Origin: Pseudomonas sp. G34
Lineage (GTDB): Bacteria > Pseudomonadota > Gammaproteobacteria > Pseudomonadales > Pseudomonadaceae
Length of the DNA stretch: 64,000 nt
Assembly (NCBI RefSeq): GCF_031119625.1
Contig: NZ_JAVHZV010000029.1
Span: 310,001-374,000, forward strand
Reading direction: 5' to 3'
The translations under genes were made by a program, and so were the position numbers. The notes under the pieces are model-generated. The model made no database searches. It was not told the origin of the DNA and worked only from the letters and a program-made list of their open reading frames with translations. Each line of letters begins with the position of its first letter. The stretch's first letter is position 1. Below, one piece after another: positions 48,464-56,157 of this stretch.

Positions 48464-48492
48464 ACTCTGCCGCAAGCTGACCTGGGTGTCAA
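48464..48492 (-). promoter_or_regulatory. Candidate sigma-70 promoter for the antiporter gene
   Basis: On the minus strand, a perfect TTGACA (48487-48492), a 17-base spacer and CAGAGT (48464-48469, three of six matches). The predicted transcript starts about 130 bases before the ATG at 48328. Confidence 0.45.
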
Positions 48493-48600
48493 AACCACCG
48501 CCACGCAGGCGAGGCATCCGCCAGGCAAAGCGCACCAAGGTACTTTGCGCTTTCAATAGCCGGCGTTAGCCTTACGGCCTTGTCATCAACGGAGGCCCCC

Positions 48601-49197
48601 ATGCTCGATATCATCCTGATCGCCGGCTCAAGCCGCCCGCAAAGCCAATCCGCCAAGGTTGCCCACTTCCTGCGTCAACGCCTGATCACCCTGGGCAAGA
48701 CCAGCGCCGCCCTCAGCCAGGTCATCGACCTGGGCACCGGCCCGCTGCCGCTGTGGCCTGCCGAAGACACCGGCACCTGGGCCGACTACGGCGCACGCCT
48801 GCAGCGCGCCGATGCGGTGGTGGTGATTGCCCCGGAGTGGAACGGCATGGCCGGCCCGGCAATCAAGAACTTCTTCATCTACGCCAGCAAGGCCGAGCTG
48901 GCGCACAAGCCGGGGCTGCTGGTGGGCGTGTCGTCAGGTATCGGCGGCGGTAGCCCGATTGCCGAGTTGCGCAGCTCCAGCTACAAGAACTGCCGGGTGA
49001 ACTACCTGCCCGAACACCTGATCATCCGCTCGGTAACCAAGGTGCTCAACGACGAGCAACCGGCCAGCGAGGACGACAGCCGCATTCGCGCCCGTATCGA
49101 TTACGCGCTGGACATCCTGGCCAAGTACGGCGAAGCGCTGAAACCGGTGCGCGCCAGCATCGACCTCAGCGACCCGGCGTTTACCAACGGCATGTGA
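48601..49197 (+). CDS. NADPH-dependent FMN reductase family protein
   Basis: 198 residues from ATG 48601, with GGAGG six bases upstream. Flavodoxin-like fold: the phosphate-binding loop LIAGSSRPQSQSAKVAHFLRQRL at the N-terminus and APEWNGMAGPAIKNFFIYAS, which corresponds to the flavin loop PEYNxSxPGxLKNAID of this family. A soluble flavin or quinone reductase; the physiological substrate is not clear. It is divergent from the antiporter gene. Confidence 0.88.
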   Translation: MLDIILIAGSSRPQSQSAKVAHFLRQRLITLGKTSAALSQVIDLGTGPLPLWPAEDTGTWADYGARLQRADAVVVIAPEWNGMAGPAIKNFFIYASKAELAHKPGLLVGVSSGIGGGSPIAELRSSSYKNCRVNYLPEHLIIRSVTKVLNDEQPASEDDSRIRARIDYALDILAKYGEALKPVRASIDLSDPAFTNGM

Positions 49198-49240
49198 GCC
49201 GCGAGGGGGGGAACGACGGAGCGCCCCAGGTGATCCGCCT

Positions 49241-49275
49241 GGGTAGCCCGGGTAGAGCACAGCGAAACCCGGGGG
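49241..49275. repeat. Dispersed GGGTTTC...CCCAGGCTAC repeat, copy 4 (inverted)
   Basis: The reverse-complement form: GGGTAGCCCGGGTAGAGCAC followed by AGCGAAACCCGGGGG. It lies between the convergent ends of the FMN reductase and sensor kinase genes, where a palindromic element could also act as a transcription end. Confidence 0.6.
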
Positions 49276-49292
49276 CGATTCGGGAAAGGCAA

Positions 49293-50615
49293 TTATCGCG
49301 CGCGCAGCGGCAGCTCGATCCTGACCTGCAAACCACCCAGCTGGCTGTCGTGCAGCGTCAGGCTGCCGTCCCAGGCATCGACGATGTCGCGCACGATGCC
49401 CAGCCCCAAGCCGTGCCCGGCGGTCTGCTCGTCCAGGCGAATGCCGCGGCTGAGCACCTCTTCGCGGCGCTCGCTGTCGATCCCGGGGCCATCGTCATCG
49501 ACGCTCAGCACATAAGCCGAGTCGCTGCGCTCGATGCGCAGGCGCACCTGGCTGTCCGTCCACTTGCAGGCGTTGTCCAGCAGGTTACCCAGCAGTTCCA
49601 GCAGATCCTCGCGATCACGCGGCAGGCGCAAGTCGGGCGGTGAAACCTGCCAGCTCAGCTCGATGCCGCTGTCGTGGATCATGCCGAGGGTGGAGAACAA
49701 ACCCGGTAGCTCCTCCTGGCAATCGAAGTGCGCGCCAGGCAGCGCCTCGCCGGCCAGGCGCGCACGGCCCAGCTCGCGGGCGATGCGCTGCTCGATCTGT
49801 TGCAGGTGTTCGAGCAGGTTGTCGCGCAGCTCGGGGTGAGCCCGCAATTCGTCCCGGGAAGCCAGGTTGACCAGCACTGCCAATGGCGTCTTCAACGCAT
49901 GGCCGAGGTTGCCAAGGGCGTTGCGCGAGCGTCTCAGGGTATCTTCGGTATGCGCCAGCAGGTGGTTGATCTGCTCGACCAGCGGCTCCAGCTCCTCGGG
50001 TACCTGCTCATCCAGCTCCGAGCGCTGCCCTTGCTGCAACTGGGCGATCTGCACGCGGGTCTGTTCCAGCGGGCGCAATGCACGGCTGACCGCCAGGCGC
50101 TGCAGCAGCAGGATCAGCGCCAGGCCGCCAAGCCCCAGCGCCAGGCCAATGCGCTTTACCCGGCGGAAGCTGTCCAGCACCGGCGTATAGTCGCGGGCCA
50201 CGGTAATGGTCAGGTCCTGTCCGAAGCGCCGATATTCGCCTCGAAAGGCCACCAGTACCTGGCCCTGGGGGCCTTCCTGCAATTCGGGCTGCAGGCCATC
50301 GACCTCGGACGGCTGCAATTCGCTGTCCCACAGCGAACGCGAGCGCCAGCGCTTGTCGCTGAAATCGATACGGAAATACAGGCCCGAATACGGCCGCTGA
50401 TAGGCCGCGCTAAGCCGCGACTCGTCGAGCTGGATGCCGGACGGGCCGCGCACCAGGGCGATCAGCAGCGATTGCGCCTCCTCTTCGAGGCCGGTTTGCA
50501 TGTAGCGCCGCAGGTTGCTGTCGAACAGCCACAGGCAGGTCTGCGCGAGCAGCAGGCCGATGATCAGCAGCACGCTGATCAGGCCCAGGCTCAGGCGCCG
50601 CTGGATCGACCTCAA
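49293..50615 (-). CDS. Sensor histidine kinase (PhoQ/BqsS-like)
   Basis: 440 residues. TM1 about 9-30 (LGLISVLLIIGLLLAQTCLW), a periplasmic domain to about 155 with acidic patches (GLEEEAQ, SELQPSEVDGLQPELQEG), TM2 about 155-172, HAMP, the H-box LGNLGHALKTPLAVL, the N-box LLGNLLDNACKW, and G-boxes DDGPGID and GHGLGLGIVRDIV. Such acidic sensors often bind divalent metals. Position suggests the BqsRS/CarRS system (PA2656-2657, Fe2+/Ca2+), but the RExxE motif reported for BqsS is not in the periplasmic part here. Its start overlaps the regulator gene by 4 bases. Confidence 0.9.
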   Translation of the reverse strand: MRSIQRRLSLGLISVLLIIGLLLAQTCLWLFDSNLRRYMQTGLEEEAQSLLIALVRGPSGIQLDESRLSAAYQRPYSGLYFRIDFSDKRWRSRSLWDSELQPSEVDGLQPELQEGPQGQVLVAFRGEYRRFGQDLTITVARDYTPVLDSFRRVKRIGLALGLGGLALILLLQRLAVSRALRPLEQTRVQIAQLQQGQRSELDEQVPEELEPLVEQINHLLAHTEDTLRRSRNALGNLGHALKTPLAVLVNLASRDELRAHPELRDNLLEHLQQIEQRIARELGRARLAGEALPGAHFDCQEELPGLFSTLGMIHDSGIELSWQVSPPDLRLPRDREDLLELLGNLLDNACKWTDSQVRLRIERSDSAYVLSVDDDGPGIDSERREEVLSRGIRLDEQTAGHGLGLGIVRDIVDAWDGSLTLHDSQLGGLQVRIELPLRAR

Positions 50616-51280
50616 GCGGTACTACCGGTGAACCGATAGCCTTGCCCGCGGCGGGTTTCGATCACCTCGCGGCCGAGCTTGCGGCGCAGGTGATTGACGT
50701 GCACCTCGATGACGTTGGAGTCGCGCTCGGTTTCGCCATCGTACAGGTGTTCGGCCAGGTGGCTCTTGGAGAGGATCTGCCCGGCGTGCAGCATGAAGTA
50801 ACGCAGCAGACGAAACTCGGCGGCGGTCAGCTCGATGACCTGCTCGCCACGGCTGACGCATTGCCGGCTCTCGTCCAGGTGCAGCCCGGCCGCCTGCAGC
50901 TGTGGCTGGTTGGCCAGGCCGCGGGCCCGGCGCAGCAACGCCTGGATGCGTAGCTGCAATTCCTCGGGGTGGAAGGGTTTGCTCAGGTAGTCATCGGCGC
51001 CGACTTTCAGGCCCTCGATGCGCTCGGCCCAGGAGCCGCGCGCGGTAAGGATCAGCACCGGGGTGGCCAGACCGCCCTGGCGCCATTGCTGCAACACCTC
51101 GAGCCCCGGTTTGCCAGGCAAACCGAGGTCGAGAATGATCAGGTCATAGGGCTCACTGGCACCCTGGTACACGGCATCGCGGCCATCGGCCAGCCAATCC
51201 ACGGCATAGCCCTGGCGGGTCAGTGAGGCGATCAGTTCATCGGCAAGCGGAACGTGGTCTTCAACCAGCAACAGGCGCAT
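50612..51280 (-). CDS. OmpR-family response regulator
   Basis: 222 residues. Receiver domain with E7/D8, phosphoacceptor D51 in LIILDLGLPG, T79 and K101 (LSKPF). A C-terminal winged helix follows from about 130, with LTAAEFRLLRYFMLHAGQILSKSHLAEHLYD and IEVHVNHLRRKLG. It starts one base after the second PepSY gene and overlaps the kinase gene. It probably controls its own operon; a dyad at 51938 is a candidate site. Confidence 0.95.
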   Translation of the reverse strand: MRLLLVEDHVPLADELIASLTRQGYAVDWLADGRDAVYQGASEPYDLIILDLGLPGKPGLEVLQQWRQGGLATPVLILTARGSWAERIEGLKVGADDYLSKPFHPEELQLRIQALLRRARGLANQPQLQAAGLHLDESRQCVSRGEQVIELTAAEFRLLRYFMLHAGQILSKSHLAEHLYDGETERDSNVIEVHVNHLRRKLGREVIETRRGQGYRFTGSTA

Positions 51281-51281
51281 G

Positions 51282-51599
51282 TCAGTCGTCTACCTCATCC
51301 TTCAGGATCTTGCCGTCGTGGGCATCGAGCTCCAGTTCACGAACCACGCCCTCGCGGGTCAGCAGTTCCACTTCATAGACGAAGACATCGTCTTCTTCTT
51401 CCAGCTCGGCTTCGAGCAGGGTCGCGCCCGGATAGCGTTCCAGGGCAGCGCGCATCAGTTGGTCGAGCGGCAGGATCACGCCACTCAGGCGTAAATCCCG
51501 CGCTTCGTCCTGGTCAAGGTCACGTGCACTGGCCGCGCACGTCAGCGCGGCCAGTGAAACGATGCAGATGCAGCGAAAAACGGGGTTGCCTTTCATCAA
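51282..51599 (-). CDS. Exported PepSY-domain protein, second copy
   Basis: 105 residues with a signal peptide (hydrophobic run ending near ASA-RDL). The mature part is one acidic PepSY domain: LMRAALERYPGATLLEAELEEEDD, VYEVELLTREGVVRELELDAHDGKILKDEVDD. It is about 40 percent identical by eye to the next gene upstream, so the pair is a tandem duplication. Its start overlaps that gene as ATGA and its stop is one base from the regulator. Likely a periplasmic partner of the sensor kinase. Confidence 0.85.
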   Translation of the reverse strand: MMKGNPVFRCICIVSLAALTCAASARDLDQDEARDLRLSGVILPLDQLMRAALERYPGATLLEAELEEEDDVFVYEVELLTREGVVRELELDAHDGKILKDEVDD

Positions 51600-51904
51600 T
51601 CATCCTGGTGGTTCTTGAGGACGGTGCCATTGGTGGCATCCAGTTCGACGTCCCACTTCTGGTTCTGGGCATCGCGGATTTCTACCTGGTAGAGGTAGCG
51701 GCCGTATTCTTCCTCGAGTTCGGTGTCGCCCAGTTTACCGCCGGGATGGGCCGCAAGGGCAGCCTCGTTGAGTTTCTCGAACGACTGGATGGTACCGGCA
51801 TCACGCAATTTCAGCGCCTCATCCGGCCCCAGGTCTCGAGCCTGGGCGATACCCGCGGTGGCAGTGAGTGCGGCAACGGCGAACAGGGCAGTCAGTTTGT
51901 TCAT
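51596..51904 (-). CDS. Exported PepSY-domain protein, first copy
   Basis: 102 residues with a signal peptide MNKLTALFAVAALTATAGIAQA. The mature domain has NEAALAAHPGGKLGDTELEEEYGRYLYQVEIRDAQNQKWDVELDATNGTVLKNHQDD. First gene of a four-gene operon with a second PepSY protein, the response regulator and the kinase. Small PepSY proteins with acidic ends are often induced by, and may tune, PhoPQ-type metal sensors; that role is inferred. AGGAGATCACC precedes the ATG. Confidence 0.87.
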   Translation of the reverse strand: MNKLTALFAVAALTATAGIAQARDLGPDEALKLRDAGTIQSFEKLNEAALAAHPGGKLGDTELEEEYGRYLYQVEIRDAQNQKWDVELDATNGTVLKNHQDD

Positions 51905-51937
51905 GGTGATCTCCTGATTAATCGTGTTTCGACGCTG

Positions 51938-51972
51938 TTCAGGTTAAGGGGAGCGACTTAATTCAACCTGAA
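51938..51972. promoter_or_regulatory. Nested dyad between the PepSY operon and the patatin gene
   Basis: TTCAGGTT (51938-51945) and AACCTGAA (51965-51972) are perfect inverted repeats with a 19-base spacer; inside, TTAAG (51944-51948) and CTTAA (51957-51961) form a second dyad. It lies 34 bases before the PepSY start and 62 bases before the patatin start, a place to control both genes. The TTAAG elements recall PmrA/BqsR-type boxes, but spacing and orientation differ. Confidence 0.45.
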
Positions 51973-52033
51973 TTGGCCCACAGACCGGGGCTGTTCATGG
52001 CTCTATACTGGCGCCTGTTCAGCGGAGGTCGGC

Positions 52034-53113
52034 ATGAGCGCCATCCAGATCAAATTCCCTGCCCTCACCCTCAAGGCCGGCCAGCGAGCCCTGGCGCGGA
52101 TTCGCGAGCGCGGCCTGCAGCCTGGCGATGTCGGGACGCTGCCCGGTGCGGCGGGCGGGCCCAAGGCGCTGGGCATTCAGGGGCTGGATGTCGCCCTGTT
52201 CGGCGACTGGTTGGCCCGGGCGCCACGGGAGCGCTCGCTTATCGGTGCGTCCATCGGTTCCTGGCGCTTCGCCAGCGCCTGCCTGCCCGACCCGGCGGCG
52301 GCCTTGCACCGCCTGGGCGAGCTGTACACCGGCATGCGTTTCGCCAAGGGTGTAGGCATCCGCGAGGTGACCGAGCGCTGCGTGCGGATGCTCGATGAGC
52401 TGTTGCAGCATCAGGATGCCGCGGTGCTCGACAACCCCCACTACCGGCTCAACATCATGGTGGTGAAGAGCCATGGCCGGCTTGCCGAGGACGACCGCCG
52501 CTCCCTGGGCATGGGGCTGTCGTCGGTGATCGGCAGCAACCTGCTCGGCCGCCCGCGCCTGGCCCGCCACTTCGAGCGGGTGATCCTGCACGACGCACGT
52601 CTGCCGCCGCCGCTGCATCCGCTGACCGATTTCCCTTCACGCTGCCTGCCGCTGGATGTCGGCAACCTGCGCCACGCCCTGCTGGCCTCCGGCTCGATCC
52701 CGTTCGTCATGCAGGGCGTGCGCGACATTCCAGGTGCAGGCCCGGGCACCTACCGCGACGGTGGCCTGCTCGATTATCACCTCGACCTGCCCTATAGCGG
52801 CGACGACGTGGTGCTCTACCCGCACTTCACCGATCGCATCATTCCCGGCTGGTTCGACAAGGGCATGCCCTGGCGCCGGGGCGATGCCATACGCCTGCAG
52901 AACGTGTTGCTGCTGGCCCCTTCACGTGACTACCTGGCCCGCCTGCCCTTCGGCAAGCTGCCGGATCGCAAGGATTTCAGCCGATTTCTGGGCGACGACG
53001 CCGGGCGTGAGCGTTACTGGCGCCAGGCGATGGATGAGAGCCGGCGCCTGGGCGATGAATTTCTCGAACTGAGCGAAACGGGCCGCCTGGCTGAGCACCT
53101 GGCGCCGCTGTAG
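52034..53113 (+). CDS. Patatin-like phospholipase
   Basis: 359 residues. Patatin features in order: a glycine-rich oxyanion loop GAAGGPKALG (38-47), the nucleophile elbow G71-A-S73-I-G75 and the Asp of the catalytic dyad in R241-D242-G243-G244. No signal peptide is visible, so it should be cytoplasmic or delivered by an unusual route. Likely activity is acyl-lipid hydrolysis. The start follows GGAGG at a five-base spacing. It is divergent from the PepSY-kinase operon. No secretion genes or immunity-like neighbour are seen, so an effector role is not supported. Confidence 0.85.
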   Translation: MSAIQIKFPALTLKAGQRALARIRERGLQPGDVGTLPGAAGGPKALGIQGLDVALFGDWLARAPRERSLIGASIGSWRFASACLPDPAAALHRLGELYTGMRFAKGVGIREVTERCVRMLDELLQHQDAAVLDNPHYRLNIMVVKSHGRLAEDDRRSLGMGLSSVIGSNLLGRPRLARHFERVILHDARLPPPLHPLTDFPSRCLPLDVGNLRHALLASGSIPFVMQGVRDIPGAGPGTYRDGGLLDYHLDLPYSGDDVVLYPHFTDRIIPGWFDKGMPWRRGDAIRLQNVLLLAPSRDYLARLPFGKLPDRKDFSRFLGDDAGRERYWRQAMDESRRLGDEFLELSETGRLAEHLAPL

Positions 53114-53478
53114 CCGGCTTCGCCCGTGGTGGGCGCGCTGTCAGGAAACCGACGATAACCGCTTTAATCAAATTAAGCGCTTGGCGCCGTTAATAAAAAC
53201 TGAACTTAACGGAACTGATCAGCAGGGCCATTTTCCTATTGAGTGTTGATGAGATTTTCGTGGATCGGCAGTAAGCGCATTTGCCTGACAGCGTGTCGCC
53301 ACCCCTTGAAAACTTTGATGCCCGTCAACTTCACAACTTAATTTTCAATTTTTTTGGAAATTAATTTAATTGGATGTGACTTGCAGGGCTCATCGAACCA
53401 TCAACAGCTAGGAACGTCAGCGTTGTACATGCACGCTGACACTATGATTCATTGGGAAACACTCGGAGAACCGACCCC
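53114..53478 (+). promoter_or_regulatory. AT-rich intergenic region with an operator-like dyad
   Basis: 365 bases with no gene and much lower GC than the flanks, including an AT-only-like tract around 53335-53375. Near its end GTCAGCGT (53416-53423) and ACGCTGAC (53433-53440) form a perfect dyad with a 9-base spacer. Two bases later comes TATGAT (53443-53448), a good -10. The dyad thus covers the expected spacer and -35 region of the promoter for the gene at 53479, a classical repressor or activator position. Confidence 0.5.
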
Positions 53479-53748
53479 ATGAACGCTTCGCTGCGTTTCA
53501 ATGATGCACTGCTGATTGCCGACCGCGCCTTTCAACCTTTTCATTGCGTGGCCTGGGCGCCGCAGGACGGTACCGGCGTACTGAACCTGACGATCGTCGA
53601 CCGTACCAATACGCCGCTGATCGACCGTGCGCAACTCACCAGCAGCATCTACAGCGACCCACAGGAGCTGGCCAAGGCCCTGAAAAAGTCCCGTGACGAG
53701 CTAAGCCGCAAGGGCTTCGATCTCGCCCCCTGGAGCATGCCGGAATAA
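53479..53748 (+). CDS. Small conserved-looking protein of unknown function
   Basis: 89 residues from ATG 53479 (MNASLRFNDALLIADRAFQP). No signal peptide, no membrane helix, no cysteine cluster. The first half looks like a small beta fold (FHCVAWAPQDGTGVLNLTIVDRTN), the second a charged helix (PQELAKALKKSRDELSRKGF). I do not recognise a family. It stands alone between an AT-rich control region with a strong dyad and a 13-bp hairpin, so it seems to be its own regulated unit. The codon use looks like that of its neighbours. Confidence 0.7.
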   Translation: MNASLRFNDALLIADRAFQPFHCVAWAPQDGTGVLNLTIVDRTNTPLIDRAQLTSSIYSDPQELAKALKKSRDELSRKGFDLAPWSMPE

Positions 53749-53776
53749 ACCCTGGCACCGTGTTGTGTTGTGTTGA

Positions 53777-53806
53777 AAGTTGCCGCACCCGAGGGTGCGG
53801 CAACTT
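53777..53806 (+). terminator. Hairpin after the small gene at 53479
   Basis: A 13-bp perfect stem (53777-53789 with 53794-53806) around CGAG. It is 28 bases after the stop codon. The T tract is poor, so it is a weak or factor-assisted terminator. Between stop and stem there is a short GTGTT repeat (three units). Confidence 0.6.
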
Positions 53807-53874
53807 GCCCCAGCGATACACCCGCTATAAAAGCGTCCCGCTGTTTTCATTCAACGGCTCGCCTCGTGGTGCGC

Positions 53875-53921
53875 GTTAAAGTCTGAACTTCCCCTCGCTT
53901 TCGGCGGGCTAAGACTTTAAC
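53875..53921. promoter_or_regulatory. 10-bp inverted repeat upstream of the topoisomerase gene
   Basis: GTTAAAGTCT (53875-53884) and AGACTTTAAC (53912-53921) are perfect inverted repeats around a 27-base GC-rich spacer that can also fold. It lies 117 bases before the topoisomerase start and may be an operator or a cruciform. Confidence 0.4.
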
Positions 53922-54037
53922 TGTTGCCATGAGCTGACCGGCATGCAAAACCTCGCCATAACCCTGCCCCCCACGTCGAATCGCGCCGCACACCGCCTGC
54001 CCCCGTCGGCCCATGGCCTGATTGCGGAAACGCCGCG

Positions 54038-55063
54038 ATGAGCAGCCTGTCGGTAGCGTCCGAACTGCCCAACGACCTGCACTACGTCGACGATCGCACG
54101 CCCGGCATCAGCCGCCGCAAGCTGCGCGGCAAGTTCTGTTACTTCCAGCCCAGTGGCGAGCGTATCCGCGATGCGCAGGAGATCGCCCGCATCAATGCCC
54201 TGGCGATCCCGCCGGCCTATGTGGACGTGTGGATCTGCCCCGACCCCAAGGGCCACCTGCAGGCGACCGGCCGTGATGCGCGGGGCCGCAAGCAGTATCG
54301 CTATCACCCGCGCTGGCGCGAAGTGCGCGACACCGACAAGTACGCCAACCTGCTGCTGTTCGGCAAGGCGTTGCCGAAACTGCGCCAGACCATAGAGCAG
54401 CACCTGCTGTTGCCCGAACACGGTCGGGAAAAGGTCATGGCCACCGTGATCACCCTGCTCGACAACACGCTGATCCGCATCGGTAACGTGCGCTACGCCA
54501 AGGAAAACCGCTCCTATGGGCTGACTACCCTGCGCAACCGCCATGTCGAGGTGCAGGGCAGCGCGATTCGCTTCCATTTTCGCGGCAAGAGCGGTATCGA
54601 GCACGAGGTGGAAGTCAGTGATCGCCGCCTGGCGCGCATCATCCGCCGCTGCCTGGAGCTGCCGGGCCAGCACCTGTTCCAGTACCTGGACGCCAATGGC
54701 GAGCGCCACACGGTGACCTCGACCGACGTCAACAATTACCTGCGTGAGCTTACCGGGGCGGACTTCACCGCCAAGGATTACCGCACCTGGGCCGGCAGTG
54801 CCCTGGCGCTGACGCTGCTGCGTGAGCTGGAGTGGCAGCCGGAGAGCTCGGCCAAGAAACACGTGGTCGGCATGGTCAAGCAGGTTGCCGAAGAATTGCG
54901 CAATACCCCGGCGGTGTGCCGCAAGTGCTACATCCACCCGGCGCTGATCGAGGCCTTCCACGCCGGTGAGCTGGCCGACCTGCGCCTGGCGGCCGCGCGC
55001 AAGGGGCTGCGCAGCGAAGAAAGCCTGCTGATGCGCTTTCTGGAAAAACTACCCGCCTCCTGA
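54038..55063 (+). CDS. DNA topoisomerase IB, poxvirus type
   Basis: 341 residues. The catalytic set of the viral/bacterial TopIB family can be placed: LIRIGNVRYAKENRSYGLTTL with the first catalytic Arg, the Lys of FRGKSG (about 184), the second Arg/His region FTAKDYRTWAGS (D247, R249), and the active tyrosine Y298 in CRKCYIHPAL. It relaxes supercoils through a 3'-phosphotyrosine link. Bacterial members are sporadic and their cellular role is poorly known. It stands between unrelated genes on the plus strand. Confidence 0.92.
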   Translation: MSSLSVASELPNDLHYVDDRTPGISRRKLRGKFCYFQPSGERIRDAQEIARINALAIPPAYVDVWICPDPKGHLQATGRDARGRKQYRYHPRWREVRDTDKYANLLLFGKALPKLRQTIEQHLLLPEHGREKVMATVITLLDNTLIRIGNVRYAKENRSYGLTTLRNRHVEVQGSAIRFHFRGKSGIEHEVEVSDRRLARIIRRCLELPGQHLFQYLDANGERHTVTSTDVNNYLRELTGADFTAKDYRTWAGSALALTLLRELEWQPESSAKKHVVGMVKQVAEELRNTPAVCRKCYIHPALIEAFHAGELADLRLAAARKGLRSEESLLMRFLEKLPAS

Positions 55064-55146
55064 CGTGGCAAGATCTGTGGGCTTTATGTCATTGCTGCCA
55101 CCCTGCTTTGTGCCCACACTGGGCTCCTCTTCGACGAGGGGCCGCC

Positions 55147-56157
55147 ATGGACCACCGCAAATGCATTGCCGCACTGATCTACCCGGACTTCATGAGCCTG
55201 GATGTGGTCGGCCCAATGCAGGTGTTCGCTTCCGCCAACGTCGAGCGTAATCGCCAGGGCCTGAGCGATGCCTACCGGCTGCTGCTGCTCGCCGACCAGC
55301 CAGGGCCGGTTAACAGCTCCTCGGGCATACGCCTGGTGGCCGACCTCGCCTGGGCCGAGGTGGACCCCGCCAGCCTGGATACCCTGCTGATTCCCGGCGG
55401 TTTGGGCGAAACAGAGCAATGCGAAAACCAGAGGTTGCTGAGCTGGCTGCAACAGGCCGAGCCCGATATCCGGCGCCTCGGCTCGATCTGTTCGGGGGCG
55501 CTGATCCTGGCGCGTACCGGCCTGCTCGACGGCAGGCGGGTGACCACCCACTGGGCCGACATCGACACCCTGCGCCAACACCACCGGCTGCTGGTCGACA
55601 GCGACTGCCTGCACACCTACGACCCGGCAGCGGGCGATGGCAGCGAGCACCTGTTCACCTCCGCTGGCGTCACCGCCGGGATCGACCTGGCACTGGCCCT
55701 GGTCGAAGCCGACCTGGGCCGCAGCATGGCGCTGGCGGTGGCGCGGCGCCTGGTGATGTTCCTGCGTCGCCCGGGCGGTCAGGCGCAGTTCAGCGCCCTG
55801 CTCGCTCCGGAGCCGAGCCGCACGCCGCGCCTGGCCGAGTTGCTCGACTGGATTCCCACCAACCTGGTCGGCGACCTGTCACTCGAAGCGCTGGCGAACA
55901 AGGCACGCATGACCCCGCGCACCCTGTCCCGGGTATTCGCCCGGGAGCTGGGCACCGGCCCGGCGGGCTACGTGGAGCGCGTACGCCTGGAAGCCGCTCG
56001 CAGCCTGCTGCAGGACGCCCAGGCCTCGATCAGCACCGTCGCCCAGCTGACCGGCTTCGGCCACCCGGAAAACCTGCGCCGGGTGTTTCACAAACACCTG
56101 TCCATCAGCCCCCAGCAATATGCCGAACGTTTCGGCCGGGAGAACCACCATGCTTGA
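55147..56157 (+). CDS. GlxA/FtrA-family transcriptional regulator
   Basis: 336 residues from ATG 55147. A DJ-1/PfpI domain (about 1-190) with LDVVGPMQVFASANV and the conserved Cys in LGSICSGALILARTGLLDGRRVTTHW; a C-terminal AraC-type HTH pair with LSLEALANKARMTPRTLSRVFARELGTGPAGYVERVRLEAARSLL and ISTVAQLTGFGHPENLRRVFHKHLSISPQQYAERF. It probably senses a small metabolite and activates nearby genes. The next gene starts inside its last codons and the MFS gene overlaps that one, so the three are cotranscribed. Confidence 0.92.
   Translation: MDHRKCIAALIYPDFMSLDVVGPMQVFASANVERNRQGLSDAYRLLLLADQPGPVNSSSGIRLVADLAWAEVDPASLDTLLIPGGLGETEQCENQRLLSWLQQAEPDIRRLGSICSGALILARTGLLDGRRVTTHWADIDTLRQHHRLLVDSDCLHTYDPAAGDGSEHLFTSAGVTAGIDLALALVEADLGRSMALAVARRLVMFLRRPGGQAQFSALLAPEPSRTPRLAELLDWIPTNLVGDLSLEALANKARMTPRTLSRVFARELGTGPAGYVERVRLEAARSLLQDAQASISTVAQLTGFGHPENLRRVFHKHLSISPQQYAERFGRENHHA

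Noticed and set aside
52034..53113. Patatin-like protein as a secreted type VI effector
   Set aside because: No VgrG, PAAR, Hcp, chaperone or immunity-like gene lies next to it, and no export signal is visible.
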